Shown piece by piece: positions 34,019 to 45,384 of a stretch of 64,000 nucleotides of DNA. Location: NCBI GenBank assembly GCA_905147135.1, contig LR990045.1:18018173-18082172 (forward strand). The letters are read 5' to 3'. This stretch comes from Blastobasis lacticolella (Eukaryota; Arthropoda; Insecta; Lepidoptera; Blastobasidae). The notes under the pieces were generated by a model. The model saw nothing but the letters and a program-made list of their open reading frames with translations. It made no database searches and was not told the DNA's origin. Each line of letters begins with the position of its first letter. Within the stretch, counting starts at the first letter, position 1. The translations under genes were made by a program, and so were the position numbers.

Positions 34019-34026
34019 CTTTTATA
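34019..34026 (-). promoter_or_regulatory. TATA box of the 163-aa gene
   Basis: TATAAAAG on the minus strand, 62 bases before the ATG at 33957, with a plausible initiator about 30 bases downstream. Confidence 0.55.
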
Positions 34027-34523
34027 GCTCTTGACTACCCCTACTATCCAATTATTTGAATTGTTATTGGCTCTTATCAGTACTTGTTACTCAGTAATGG
34101 TAAACCCGTAAACATTTGAGGATAAATACAACTTTATTACTAATAAAATGTAAACTCTGCTTAACATTTCGGTCACGAAAATATGCAATGTACTTCATGG
34201 AAATAGGTTATTCATTACTCTACATTGGAAATAGGCAATTAATTACTCTACAAATTGCCGATAAAATTGTAACATACCCACTTGTTATCATCGCGTGAGA
34301 AAAATGTGAAAGTTGAAAGTGGCGTAAGTGGTAAGCGAATCCGTACTATTGTTTGCAAAGCTGTCAAAGGGAATTTTTTGCATGTTAATATACTATAAGC
34401 TGTAAATTACGAGGGTTGTAAAAAGTTTTCGACTTTTGGGATCGTCACAACCATTCAAAAAGCCTGTCTATCCTTTCTGGACATCATTTTACTACCGTAT
34501 GTGAATGTTAACGGTCACTAAAC

Positions 34524-34649
34524 ATGAAGACAATTCTGTTCCTGATGGCACTGACTGCTCTGGCGGATGCAGCTCTAGACCATTCAATAAGGCACCGGTG
34601 GAACCTGAAACGCAGGGATTTTTCGGGCTGTGCATCAATTGAAGAAAAT
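34524..34649 (+). pseudogene. Orphan signal-peptide exon of a split cysteine-knot gene
   Basis: 42 codons beginning MKTILFLMALTALADAA, a clear secretory signal peptide. They continue to a single Cys, six residues before a strong donor (AAT|GTGAGT), phase 0. The intact gene at 48210-48344 also has a phase-0 first exon (45 codons) whose last Cys is six residues before the splice. No cysteine exon follows: 75 bases into the intron, at 34725, a transposon terminal motif (GCACGCCTCATAAGCG) starts. Its partner is inferred to be the exon at 28667-28927 on the minus strand. Confidence 0.7.
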
Positions 34650-34721
34650 GTGAGTCATCTTTTTCTATTCTCTTTCAACTGTAACTTTGATGTTATTTTT
34701 TTTAATAACGACCAGAAGTCA

Positions 34722-36133
34722 ATTGCACGCCTCATAAGCGGAGCGTTGAGGTTGTGCTCTACTCTCGCCTTACGAAAATCAAGTGATTTTCTGAACTAAA
34801 AGTGTCTCTATTTATTTTTTATCGTACTTATATAATAATATTTACACATGAATATCAAGAAAAATGACTAGTTTCAACACTTTTGACATTTTTAAAAGAC
34901 CTTTTGCTTTTTAAATTAATGAAAACAATGTTTAACAAAATTATTCCGTGGGTGTCCGTTTGTCTGTATGTAGCGAAAACCGCGTGGTCACGATAACTCC
35001 CGAAAAACTTAACTGATCTAGTCCATTTTTTTTCCAAAAGGTTTAGTATTATCCTAAACTAAGTCCTTTCGGAGATCACGGTCTAATTCAACGTAGTTTA
35101 ATTGTAATTAATATTATAAAAATACGACTGGACACTTTGTTAGTTGTATATCTATATATATGTAGTATATATAGATTGACAGTCACATTAATTCATCTTT
35201 GGTAATTTAAATGGATTTCTATACATTTACTGAGACTTACAATGAAAAAGTTTAGTTTAACCTAAAATAAATACCAAAATCACTTGGACGTGTTGGATCT
35301 ATCAAAAGAAAGATATAACTACTCAGACTTTTACTATAAATTAACTTGAATTAGAATAAGTCTTATTATTTAATCATTTTATTAATAAAATATTATGTTT
35401 GACGTCACTACTGAATTTTGGTAAAGAAAATGGCGCGTAACAGAAACAAGTGACGTTTTTACATTGCTATAAAATTTCTCTCACACATCGATAAAGAAGT
35501 TTCACTTCAAAAACAAATTTATGATAACTAGCCGACTCTTCTCGCAGGTAAAAATATATACTTCGAAAATAGATGTCGCATAGTTAAAAATAGACGTAGA
35601 ATATATTTTCACATGTATTTTTTCCAGACATATTTTACATTGCGAGTTTAATTTGTCCAGCAATGTATCGCCTGAACGGTAGTTACGACGCTTATCAGCA
35701 TATGTGACGTTAAAACTTATCTTTACTGTGTATGAGGTAGGGTCTTAAGTTCAATAACACAAAAATATTACTTTGTATTTTATTAGATAACATCTATCTG
35801 TTCTTACAAGTGACGTTCAAACCTAATAGTTATCTTATTTAATATTAGTGCTCACAATTTTACTTATCATAGACAAAAATGAGATTTTAGCTTACAAACG
35901 CTTAGTACCTAAATTAATATTAATTAAAACACTCAAACAAAAACGTTTTCTCCAAACCATTTTGGGAAAAATATCGAAACATAACGCTCATGGACTAGAC
36001 CAAAACTGCCCATGATGGTGAAAGATCTGACTGCGACAAAACTAGAATGAGAAAATATGGAGAAATCCCTTGGTATTCAAATAAGTGTTATGTTCATTTG
36101 TATCTTACTTATGCATATCATTTGGGCAGTTCC
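34722..36133 (-). repeat. 1.4-kb inverted copy of 30550-32027
   Basis: The plus strand here is the reverse complement of the junction region between the two Ser-rich gene copies, with scattered base changes. It reaches from the terminal motif at 34725 to a point near 36133. A second inverted stretch follows: about 36150-36296 matches the reverse complement of about 34070-34220. Neither contains a gene. Confidence 0.8.
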
Positions 36134-36438
36134 TTATTTAATTACCAATATTGTTCTCTTGTATTTATCCTCAAATGTTTACGGGCTTACCATTACTGAG
36201 TAACAAGTACTGATAAGAGCATATTGGTAATTAAATAACTCGATTTCACGGAATAACCTATTTCCATGAAGTACATTGCGTATTTTCGTGACCGATTATC
36301 ATTGACTATGGAAGAACAAATTATTACAACCAAAAATCATCAATAAATGATGAGGTTCCTTTAAATTTATCTATAAAGTCCACTAAAACAAATAAGAACT
36401 TGAAAACATCGCATGATCAAGACCGAGATGTGAACAAT

Positions 36439-36834
36439 ATGGATGGAGCGGCTATGAACTCTTCTACAAGCTCCGGAGATAACAAGCACTGGACATTGAG
36501 GCACCGCAAGTATGCTCCTGGCCTCGTCGAACTGATCCCCAACACTGGTGTCTTCATTACAAAGAGAGGACTTGACCGTTGTCTGAAATCTTCCAGAAAA
36601 TGTACTCAGTTAGCGAGATTTTTGACCAAACATATTTTTACTAAAGCTGCTTTGAAGAAGTGTTTGTACGTTGGCTCCTTCTATGTTCGAGAGAGTTTTC
36701 AGTTAGACGTCAAGACTTGTGCAGTTATTGCAGATTTCGTCCTTACTTATGGACACATCCACCATTGGCGTCCATCGAGTTATAATTCTATCAGAAGCGC
36801 TATAAGGTACCAGTTGTTTTTGTCTAAGAAATAA
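36439..36834 (+). CDS. BEN-domain protein
   Basis: 131 aa from the ATG at 36439 (the frame opens a little upstream, so an earlier exon is possible). After a polar N-terminus the protein has a BEN domain: VELIPNTGVFITKRGLDRCL, LARFLTKHIFTKAALKK, then LDVKTCAVIADFVLTYG and NSIRSAIRYQ, matching the family's helix order up to the C-terminal Arg-containing helix. BEN domains bind DNA and mediate protein contacts in chromatin; bracoviruses carry many of them. The protein is little more than the domain, and the VKF module expected upstream is absent, perhaps removed by the inverted repeat ending at 36.3 kb. Confidence 0.7.
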   Translation: MDGAAMNSSTSSGDNKHWTLRHRKYAPGLVELIPNTGVFITKRGLDRCLKSSRKCTQLARFLTKHIFTKAALKKCLYVGSFYVRESFQLDVKTCAVIADFVLTYGHIHHWRPSSYNSIRSAIRYQLFLSKK

Positions 36835-37365
36835 AGTACTAAATAACTTTATTTCAAGCATTTATTGTGCAAAAATTAAAAATGTATTTAGTTCTTAAGT
36901 GTAGAATAAGTTGGTGCTCATTTAATACCAAAAAATACTTATACCTACCACTTTAGACTATGATTGAGCTCAGTGTAATTTCCTTAATTATTTTTAATTA
37001 TATAATAAACTCTAACTGTAATACCATAGTGGTTTTCATTTCAATCACACTTGCCATTAAACTCAAGTAAAGCCATACCAGGATAGAACTAACGTCACTA
37101 TTCAAAACTCAAATTTAGTCTCTCAAAAATGTATGGAGTCCTGCTGGACGACCAAAGTTGAAAGGTTAACAAAATAACTATAGTTAGATACCTATAGGTT
37201 CTCTAGCAAAGTATGACGTGGCGATGTAGGATTGATCACTTCAGTACTTTTTAATACTCCTTAAAATACTCCTTTTTAATTAGTCATACGTTATCAAAAT
37301 ACTGACCAAAAACGGAAACGTGCTTATGCCTATCGATTCTTAGGGAAAATGTAGATCAATTATTG
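36835..37365. other. Intergenic, matches 26190-26840
   Basis: 3' flank of the BEN gene, a diverged direct repeat of the flank of the broken BEN gene. No gene. Confidence 0.6.
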
Positions 37366-37369
37366 GGGG

Positions 37370-37380
37370 TATATATATAT
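37370..37380 (+). promoter_or_regulatory. Orphan TATA promoter
   Basis: TATATATATATC with an initiator-like region about 30 bases on, then about 110 bases reaching a donor-like GAG|GTAAGC near 37533. It looks like the promoter and first exon of a gene, but the TIR element at 37671 follows and no coding exon is recognisable. Confidence 0.35.
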
Positions 37381-37670
37381 CGCTCAACCTGGGCATTGCT
37401 CATTGTACAGCTTGCCCGCTTGCCGTCGACACGTGCTAGATATTTTTTAAATTAGTTCCTCATTTTCGGGACAGCCGTCTGTTAGACAAATCACGTGTCA
37501 ATAAGTGTCAATTGGGATCAGATCACAGCTGAGGTAAGCGTATTTACTTTTATTTCAGCGAACACACTGAGAAAAGAAATTACTTTTATCAAGAAAATTT
37601 TCTTCACACAAGAATATATATTCTTGATAATTATCAAAAATAAGGAGGAAAGTTTGGTAAAACCAAATGT

Positions 37671-38203
37671 GCATGCCTTAAGCGCTCGTGCTATCAAAAT
37701 CTATGCTAACGCCCTCTTGCACGTTTTAGTAGAAATCGCAAGTCCTCACTAACTCTGTTTATTATATTTTTTATACATATGGCTGCCTGAAATGTCAATT
37801 TGTCAGATGTGCCAGTAAAAATACTTTTGATTTATAATTAAACGAATAATAATTGAGTTGTGGTTTTTTAATCAGTTACTCGCAATTAAGTAACGATTCT
37901 ATTAAAATAAAAATCAAGCAAATTAGTTGTGTTTGTCGAAAGTTATCGAGATTACTAGTACAGTGTTTCATGCGATCTTTACAAGATTTTTTCAGAAAAA
38001 TTGATTTTTATATAAATTGCAGGGTTAATCGGCTATATATTGTTGGAAAAAATGATCATTGATGTTTTTTCTTTATTTTGGTATGCAAGTCGACTTACTA
38101 TGACCACGAATAATTAATTTATTTAATTATAAACTCTAACGAAACCGAGATTTCGATTTTTAGGCGAGAGTAGAGCATACCTACGCTCGCGCTTAAGGCA
38201 TGC
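37671..38203. mobile_element. TIR element, GCATGCCTTAAGCGC family, 533 bp
   Basis: Ends GCATGCCTTAAGCGCTCG and, inverted, GCATGCCTTAAGCGCGAGCG. Repeated at 49490-49881 with about 140 bases missing inside. Non-coding. Confidence 0.65.
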
Positions 38204-40197
38204 AATATATTTTCTAGTCTCAAGAATTCGTTATAGTTGAGTAAAAGAATTTTACTTGACTCAAGTAACGCTTTTCTGTCGTAGACTTATCATAATAGAA
38301 ATAATAATTGATATTCTTTTCCTAAGAAATTGAGAATTGACAATATATAATAAATCAAATAATTTTGACGGTTTTCGAGATAGCAATATTTAGCTGTCTT
38401 CTAAATTACGCAATTTTTACTTGACTAAGAAAAAATCAAAATTCAGGCATTATTTTAAATAAAAATTTTTGACAATATTTTGAAAAAGTTTGACAATAAC
38501 GAAAAAAAAAAAATATTTTACCAGTTATCGTTATGTTCTAAAAATTAATTATAATTTTTCTCTATTGTTGTTAGAGTTCGTTTAATCCTAAATCTTAAGT
38601 AAATTATTGATTATTGTTTAAAGCGTATACGATAATAACAAAATTTTATTAGAGATATAAATACAACTGTAAATCTTTTAAAAATTAAAGTAAATAATTG
38701 AATTATACTATAGAAAAATTAGACTTTATTTTTTACTAACGTATAAAATATAGTGAATATAATGATGCATCAAAGAGTCGAGAAATTAACTATTAAAATT
38801 TATCAAAAAAGAACTATAGTTAATAACCAACCACATTAGATGAGAAAAAAAATGAAGTGCATTTACAATATTTTTATTGTTACGAACTTAATCTGAAAAA
38901 AATTTCATGTAATTTTTAACCAAAAATAAGATTTATTTTTAGAAATACTTGATTAAAAGTGGTAGTTTATAATCTAACTTACCTCTTAGTCTAAATGTAA
39001 ACACCCAAAATTATCAAGATGCTTATCAAAATTAAATATTTTTCACAATAATAAAAATAATATTGAAATTAACAATAATAATTAAACAGTTGAAATTATC
39101 CCACGTCAAATAGAACTACTACAACGAATGAAAAAATTATTCAAATACGATATTTTAGTTTTAATGAAAATCATAAGTTTTTGAAAATGGCTAACACAAG
39201 CATTTCCAGTCACGTTCAGTATTAGTATAAACAGCGTTGTACTTCTTGCTGACAAAATAACTTTCGGATCGAGCAGTGGCTTCGGAATATGATGGTGAAA
39301 TGCGCATAAGCTAACTCAGCCGCTAAGTTGACTGCGCATGCCGTCGTAAGCTTGAGAGTTGAGAATGTAGATGTGTTACTGTGGTAGGAGGAATATTCTC
39401 GAAATAACCCAGCCGTCGTTATTCATTTGAGAACTGGGCAAAGTCTGAATCATTTGGAATTTTGCTATTCATTCAGTGATTTATTGATTGTTTTCCTATT
39501 AATAACTCTCGAATTTCTTATTTAATGTTGATTGTAAGTGGTGAATAGTACAGGATACTTAATAAACATAATCTATCGTATGATAAAAGGTTAGTTCGTT
39601 ATGTTTTTATATTATAATTGAGAATGCAGAAGACAAAGAAAATTATTTTTATTCTTGATTATTAAACTAATAATTAAAAATATTAATGTTAAAGAAAATG
39701 CACCCATTTTTTTTGATTCTCTAAAGATGCATTGTTTTTATTAATAATCTTTCCATATAAAATTATTTTTGAATAATAAAACTTGATCAATGTCTATTAC
39801 TAAATTCAGTCATTTTATTGTTTATTGTAGCTATCAAAACTATATAAATGCAAGTTTATACATATTTAAACATATAATAATATTAATACTTGAATTAACA
39901 TAATTAAACCAATAGTACAAATAAAATAAAAAATTCATAGTAAAAATAACTTATATGATCCATTAAATGATAGTGCAATCAGTAGATAAAAATCGGACAA
40001 TTGTTTTGATTTATTTCCTTAACAATATAATTTTTTTAGTTACGAAAAATTGCATACATTTAAACAATCTAACTAATTTATCTATTGAATCAAAGTCTAA
40101 AAATTGTCGAATGTATACTGATTTCAAAATCATGCTATTCACAATACAATTTTTATAATTGAATCAAATTCATTGTCATTTATATTTTGTTTCAGTC
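38204..40197. other. Very AT-rich intergenic DNA
   Basis: Mostly A/T runs, with a more balanced patch near 39240-39420. It includes an acceptor (GTTTCAG) directly before the next ATG, so the 5' UTR exon and promoter of the following gene probably lie here; I cannot place them. Confidence 0.5.
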
Positions 40198-43100
40198 ATG
40201 GATTATACGAAACCGTTTTGTATTGTTGAACGGACTAAAGATAATTTTACAGTTTACCCTACGAAGTTTTTATATTTCAAAGATGAAAACAATCAATTAT
40301 GTCCTTTATCTAAAGCTAGTGGCCAAGTGGAAACATTATTTGCAAGAAAAGGAGATGGAAAAATAAGACCTATTCTAAAGTTACTGACATTTGGTGGTAA
40401 GTCTGTTCTTTACATATTAATCAATTAAAACAAAATAAATTTTCAATGTTATTGTTTTTATATTTATCTATGTTGTGTCATTAATAGTGAAATTTTTTTA
40501 CTTGAAGTTATTCTACGGTACTTATTCTATTTAATTATTAAATAATAAACAACAATTTTTTATTATCAAACAATTTCCAATTCAAATGATTAATTAATGA
40601 TCACTTATTTACAGACGAATCAGAAACCTTGCAACGATCTCTTCAAATCGGTAAACGAGTTAGAATTAGGAAAAATTTATCGATTGCTGATGGACCTGAA
40701 AGCAATGCTGCTAAAAAAAAACGTCTCACAATCGCAGAAAAAAAGGACGTCAATTCAAAAAAGGTCAGCAATAAAATTATAATCTATAAAAACTTATATC
40801 TTTTTAACAATCCATGAAAGCAAGCAAATACTTATAAGAGTACTTATTTTTTTAGAAGAAGATCAATCAGGCTACGAAAGATGTTTCTGATCGGGAGGAT
40901 GGCGGTTTTGTGAATTACGTAAAGGTAAATGATGAGTTTAAAGCATAAAAAATTAGTTAAAGCTTGATACATGAATTTTTATATATTATAAACACGTCTT
41001 AGTTATGTAAAAGATTAAAACAAATAGGGATTACAACACTTTTTATAGAAAATTTTGGTTATAAAATAAAACAATGGAAAGATTTAGATTTAAAAAAGTA
41101 AATTATATGAAAATTCATCATTTTTTTATCATCTGCTTTCTGAAATTTGAACCAACTTCTATAATTTTTTATTAATTTTCATTCTTAGAGAGAAGCATAA
41201 AATATTTACATGAATTAACATACATGTTTTCTTAAATTTGCACAAATTTCTTTTTTAAATTTTGTTTTTTATTTTTTGGCAGCCGAGATCTAATGCTAAC
41301 GCAAATATAAACAAGCAAGTCGTCGATCCTATGGAGGACGCAGATGATAGGGTAGAAAATCATCATGCAGGCGAACATTTGAATATTAGCGAAGATCAAG
41401 ACGAAGCGGCTAGAATACTGGCAAATTTAGAGTTATTGCGAGTAATGCAAGGCAGACAAGATGACCAGAGTAAAGCGGGAACTAGCCATCAAGTTCACGA
41501 TAATAATTTGAATGGTCTCGGTGAATATCACGTGATATTTGGTGATACATTGCCAGTTGTAGATCCTGATTTGGATCCTATGCGTACATCCACACCACTA
41601 AATATTCTAGAAGATGATCCTCCAATAGCTTTGAATAATGAACGTGACGAAAGTTTAATTGACGCTGGAAGTAATTCGACAAGTAATCAACACTTTGATC
41701 ATTTTTTTTCAAATTTATGGCCAGAAACAAATGATTCAAATGTTCCTCCGGATCATCAAACAGTAAATATTAATATGATGCAATTGAAACAGTGTATCAA
41801 GGAGTTTGAAGGACACTTAATGGAAAATATGTTCAAAATACAAAAGGAAAAGAACAGTAATGGAGAAAAATTCGAGATACCTGCAGTTGTCAATAATAAG
41901 GTAAATATTTGGAAATATTTCACTAGTATTCTGAAAAATCAATCAAAATTCATTATGATTTGTAATCAAATCTTTTACTACAATTTAAATAAGATTAAAT
42001 ATAGTAAATTTAAAAATTTTTATTTTCTCCCAATATGGACGTATTATTATATTTAAATTATACTGGATCGTAGAATGCATCGTTTCCTTCGGTACAACTT
42101 TTATCTTGTACGCTTTCGAGAATTATTTGAGCTTTAAACTTTAGAGTATATACTTACATAGACATGATAAATAATAATTGAGAATTGATTAATATTTAAT
42201 TTATTATCCAAGTGTTTGAAGCTTAATGTTGGTCATTCTAAACAGTGAACTCGCAAAAATAAATAAGATTTGAGGTAAAAATTCTATCGATTCAAGCATG
42301 TTTTGTAACAGTTTTACAAACAAATAATAAGTACATAAATTTATATAAAGATGTTCTAATAATTGTAGTAGACAATCAATATTTTTCATAAATAAATAAT
42401 AGTCTGTATCGTTAATTGTAAAATATCTTTTTCTGCTGATATATAAAGAAGTATTTTCTTAAAATTTATTCTTTCTCAGAAGATGTAAAGTCAATTACTC
42501 AATCTATAGGTATAGTAAAACTAGACATAGAGTTTCAAGTTTATTAGAAAGTACTGATAAATAGTGAAGTAGAAAGAAAATAATCATTAATATATCTATT
42601 AAAATTAAATTAATGTACTTTAGTAAAAACAGAGCATTATTGAATGATATAATGAGTTTGCTTTTCTATGTTATATTATACCTATGAATCATGTTTCTGA
42701 ACTCAACTTAGACAATCCCCTAGATAATGTATTGACCGAATTTGGAGAATTTATTAAACCGGTATTTTCAGATTTTGCTTGATTAATTCAATCACGAAAA
42801 AAATTTAACTCAATTGAGTTTATAAGCTATGAAAACAAATGTAATTAGTTAAATGTAAATTAATTGATCTAAAATACTTGATTTAATTGTAATTTTGCAG
42901 ATAACTATTGATGGAGCAGATCTTGACGCTACAGAAGTTTACAAAGCCAAGGATGTCAAAACAATAAGACGGTGCGCAAACCATGTTTTTAGAGCATTTT
43001 ATCCACTTGAAACTCGTAAAAAATTGGTTTTGTCGAATAGGAAAAGAAAACCTGCGAACAGCATTACAATTAAGCAGGAAGAAATTGAAAAAATTAAAAG

Positions 43101-43714
43101 TAAGTACCGTTGGTTATAATTTCAAATGATACAAATTATTCACAACTTATTCTCAATAAATTATTTATTTAATTAAGTGACACAAACTTTTAAAATCAGG
43201 TCAATTCATACTTGATAAATAAAAAATTTTACTTTGAATTTAATTATTTAATAAACGCCAACAACTTGAGAATATTAAGTTTAACAATTTTTTTTTCTTC
43301 CCAGGCTTTAGAATAACGCTTAGAAAAAAAAAATATTTTTTAACAACAATTTGTTTTAATATTATTATCGAATATTCTATGATAATTATTGACTTCTACT
43401 CATTGACTCCTAGTTATTATTCTAAAAATCAATAAAAATTGTATTTTAGTGATATAAAAAAGTTCAAGATTTATTGTAGAATATAATTAACTCTATTTTT
43501 ATTATCAGGAATCTGTAAGCTTCTCCAGAAGGGACGTAATTTTGATAAAAAGGATCCAGATAACTGTTTGGAAAATATCAGATGCTGGATAACTGAGGTT
43601 TTAAAAAATGATAAAAGATCACCAATAACAGAAGATCAGAGGAAGCTACGGAATCAGAAGGCGAAAGAGTGGCGAGAAAAACAAAAACTAGCCCCAGAAG
43701 AAAGGGGTGAATAA
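40198..43714 (+). CDS. Six-exon gene, 479-aa protein of unknown function
   Basis: Coding exons 40198-40396, 40615-40763, 40856-40924, 41283-41900, 42901-43099 and 43509-43714, all with GT/AG borders and compatible phases (1,0,0,0,1). The N-terminus (FCIVERTKDNFTVYPTKFL) recalls the module of the neighbouring BEN-type genes. It is followed by a basic, nuclear-signal-like stretch (KKKRLTIAEKK), an acidic disordered middle of about 200 residues, and a C-terminal helical region. That region (exons 5 and 6: EVYKAKDVKTIRRCANHVFRA, then CKLLQKGRNFDKKDPDNCL and a basic tail) could be a diverged BEN-like DNA-binding domain. Introns of this number and the extreme AT content are more like a wasp cellular gene than the compact genes around it. 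Exon structure is confident, identity is not. Confidence 0.65.
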
Positions 43715-43820
43715 CCTAGAAGAACAAGAAAATCTATAAATCAAGCCATTATTGATTTGCGACTTTTCGTCTCAATGTCTAAGTACTTGTCGAATTAAAA
43801 AACATACAATACATGTCAGT

Positions 43821-44126
43821 CTGTTCCATCAACTATTTTAGCTAATTGACAATAATAAATAAAATACTTAATGTTAACAATTAATAAATTATCACAATGC
43901 AATTATTGAATAATAAAAACAAAACAATTTTTTTTTTATTTACCATGCGTCAGATTTAGTAGCCAACTTAGTAGTAGTACTAAATCCGACGCATGAGACA
44001 TCAAAAAAGAAAATTATTTTGTTTTAATAATAATTATTTAATAATTGCATTGTGATAATTTACTAATTGTTAACATTAAGTATTTTATTTATTATTGTCA
44101 ATTAGCTGAAATAATTGATGGAACAG
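43821..44126. repeat. 306-bp near-perfect palindrome
   Basis: Arms from CTGTTCCATC at 43821 to GATGGAACAG ending at 44126 are complementary over about 140 bases with few mismatches. The inner part (ATGCGTCAGATTTAGTA, 43945-43961, against 43978-43994) leaves a loop of only 16 bases. It begins about 105 bases after the stop of the six-exon gene. Confidence 0.85.
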
Positions 44127-45110
44127 ATAATGTTTTATTGTTAACACATTTAAATATTTGTTTTGCTGATCAATCAAGTCTATACATACACGAATTTCTC
44201 TCAAAATTTTAATCTCAAAAAAATGGAACTACTCACTAAAACTCCTCAATCTTAATTAGTTAAATAAATTCAGAGATATAAATTTATAAATTGCATGATT
44301 TAATCATTTACTATCAATCATTAATGAAGAAAATATACAGCATTTCATGAGAAATGAATCAAGTAAAAATCCGAATTATCTTATAAAAAATGATCCTCAC
44401 TTTTTATCTTCAAATTTTTTTTGCGAAACAAAAGAAAATTAATGGATTCATATAAAAAATGACTTTTCTCGAAAAAGTCACGATGTTTCCGAAAAATTAA
44501 ATGTTGGAGCTTTTTTTTTCTTTTTAATTCAAAAATCTATAATTCAAAATATCTTGGAAAAAAATCGAAAAAAATTTTTACAATTTATTTTAAACGTTAT
44601 TTTTGTTGGGATTTCTCAAGATTTTCAAAGCTTATGCCTGTAATTAACAAAATCTGCATGATTACAACTTTTTTATTCTGTTTTTTAAAAATTATGTAAA
44701 CATGTAAATGTGCTCGAAGCGAAAATCAAAATAATATTTATATAAAATAGGGAATATTAACGCCAAATAAATTATTTTTCACTCTAATTCCTTTCGATTT
44801 ATAGCTATAAGCTTTCCATCCATTTATACCCTATAAAAAGTGTTTTTCCGAATTTTCCAAATCTTTCATAATATATCAAAAGAAGTTAATGATTTTTTAA
44901 CAAAAATAACTATTTGACTTTTAAATAGTTATCTGTAAGTTTAAACTTCAACTCATTGGAACGTTATAGTTTTTATGTTTCCTGTTGTATTGTACTTTTT
45001 CAGATAAAAAAATTTTAAAAAAATTCGGAAAACGGTTGACCCTAAAGGCCACCCCTGCAACTTCCCGCTCATTTCAGTCATTAACCGTTTGCAATTTCGC
45101 TGCTTGTTGC
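44127..45110. other. AT-rich intergenic DNA
   Basis: No gene seen. The last 200 bases (about 45000-45110) are less AT-rich and look repeat-derived. Confidence 0.5.
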
Positions 45111-45113
45111 AAT

Positions 45114-45180
45114 GTTTTTGAGCTCTGCGAGCTCAAAAACAAAGGTGCTCGATACTTTTGAGCTCCTCGAGCTCAAAAGT
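45114..45180. repeat. Twin GAGCTC hairpins
   Basis: Two perfect 12-bp-arm palindromes with 3-base loops, 45114-45140 (GTTTTTGAGCTC, loop TGC) and 45154-45180 (ACTTTTGAGCTC, loop CTC), separated by 13 bases. Both arms share TTTTGAGCTC. Confidence 0.9.
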
Positions 45181-45384
45181 CTGTCGGTAGTTTAATCGAC
45201 CAGAATTTTTTTTAATTTTCAATCTGCTATAACTTTTGAATAGGTCAATCCTATTCCAGGTCAATCCTCCTAACGGAGATAGTGACAACAAAGTTTTAAC
45301 AAAATAACTATATTCAAATTATTTTTAACCATAAAAATACAATGTAATGCTTACATAATTATGTCACGCGTTTAATTTTTCTAG

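Noticed and set aside
37495..37752. 85-codon frame after the orphan TATA box
   Set aside because: It runs into the TIR element, which supplies half its length, and it contains a likely splice donor, so it is not a real protein as read.
38204..45110. Large DNA transposon or Maverick/Polinton in the AT-rich island
   Set aside because: No polymerase B, integrase, capsid or long terminal inverted repeats are present.
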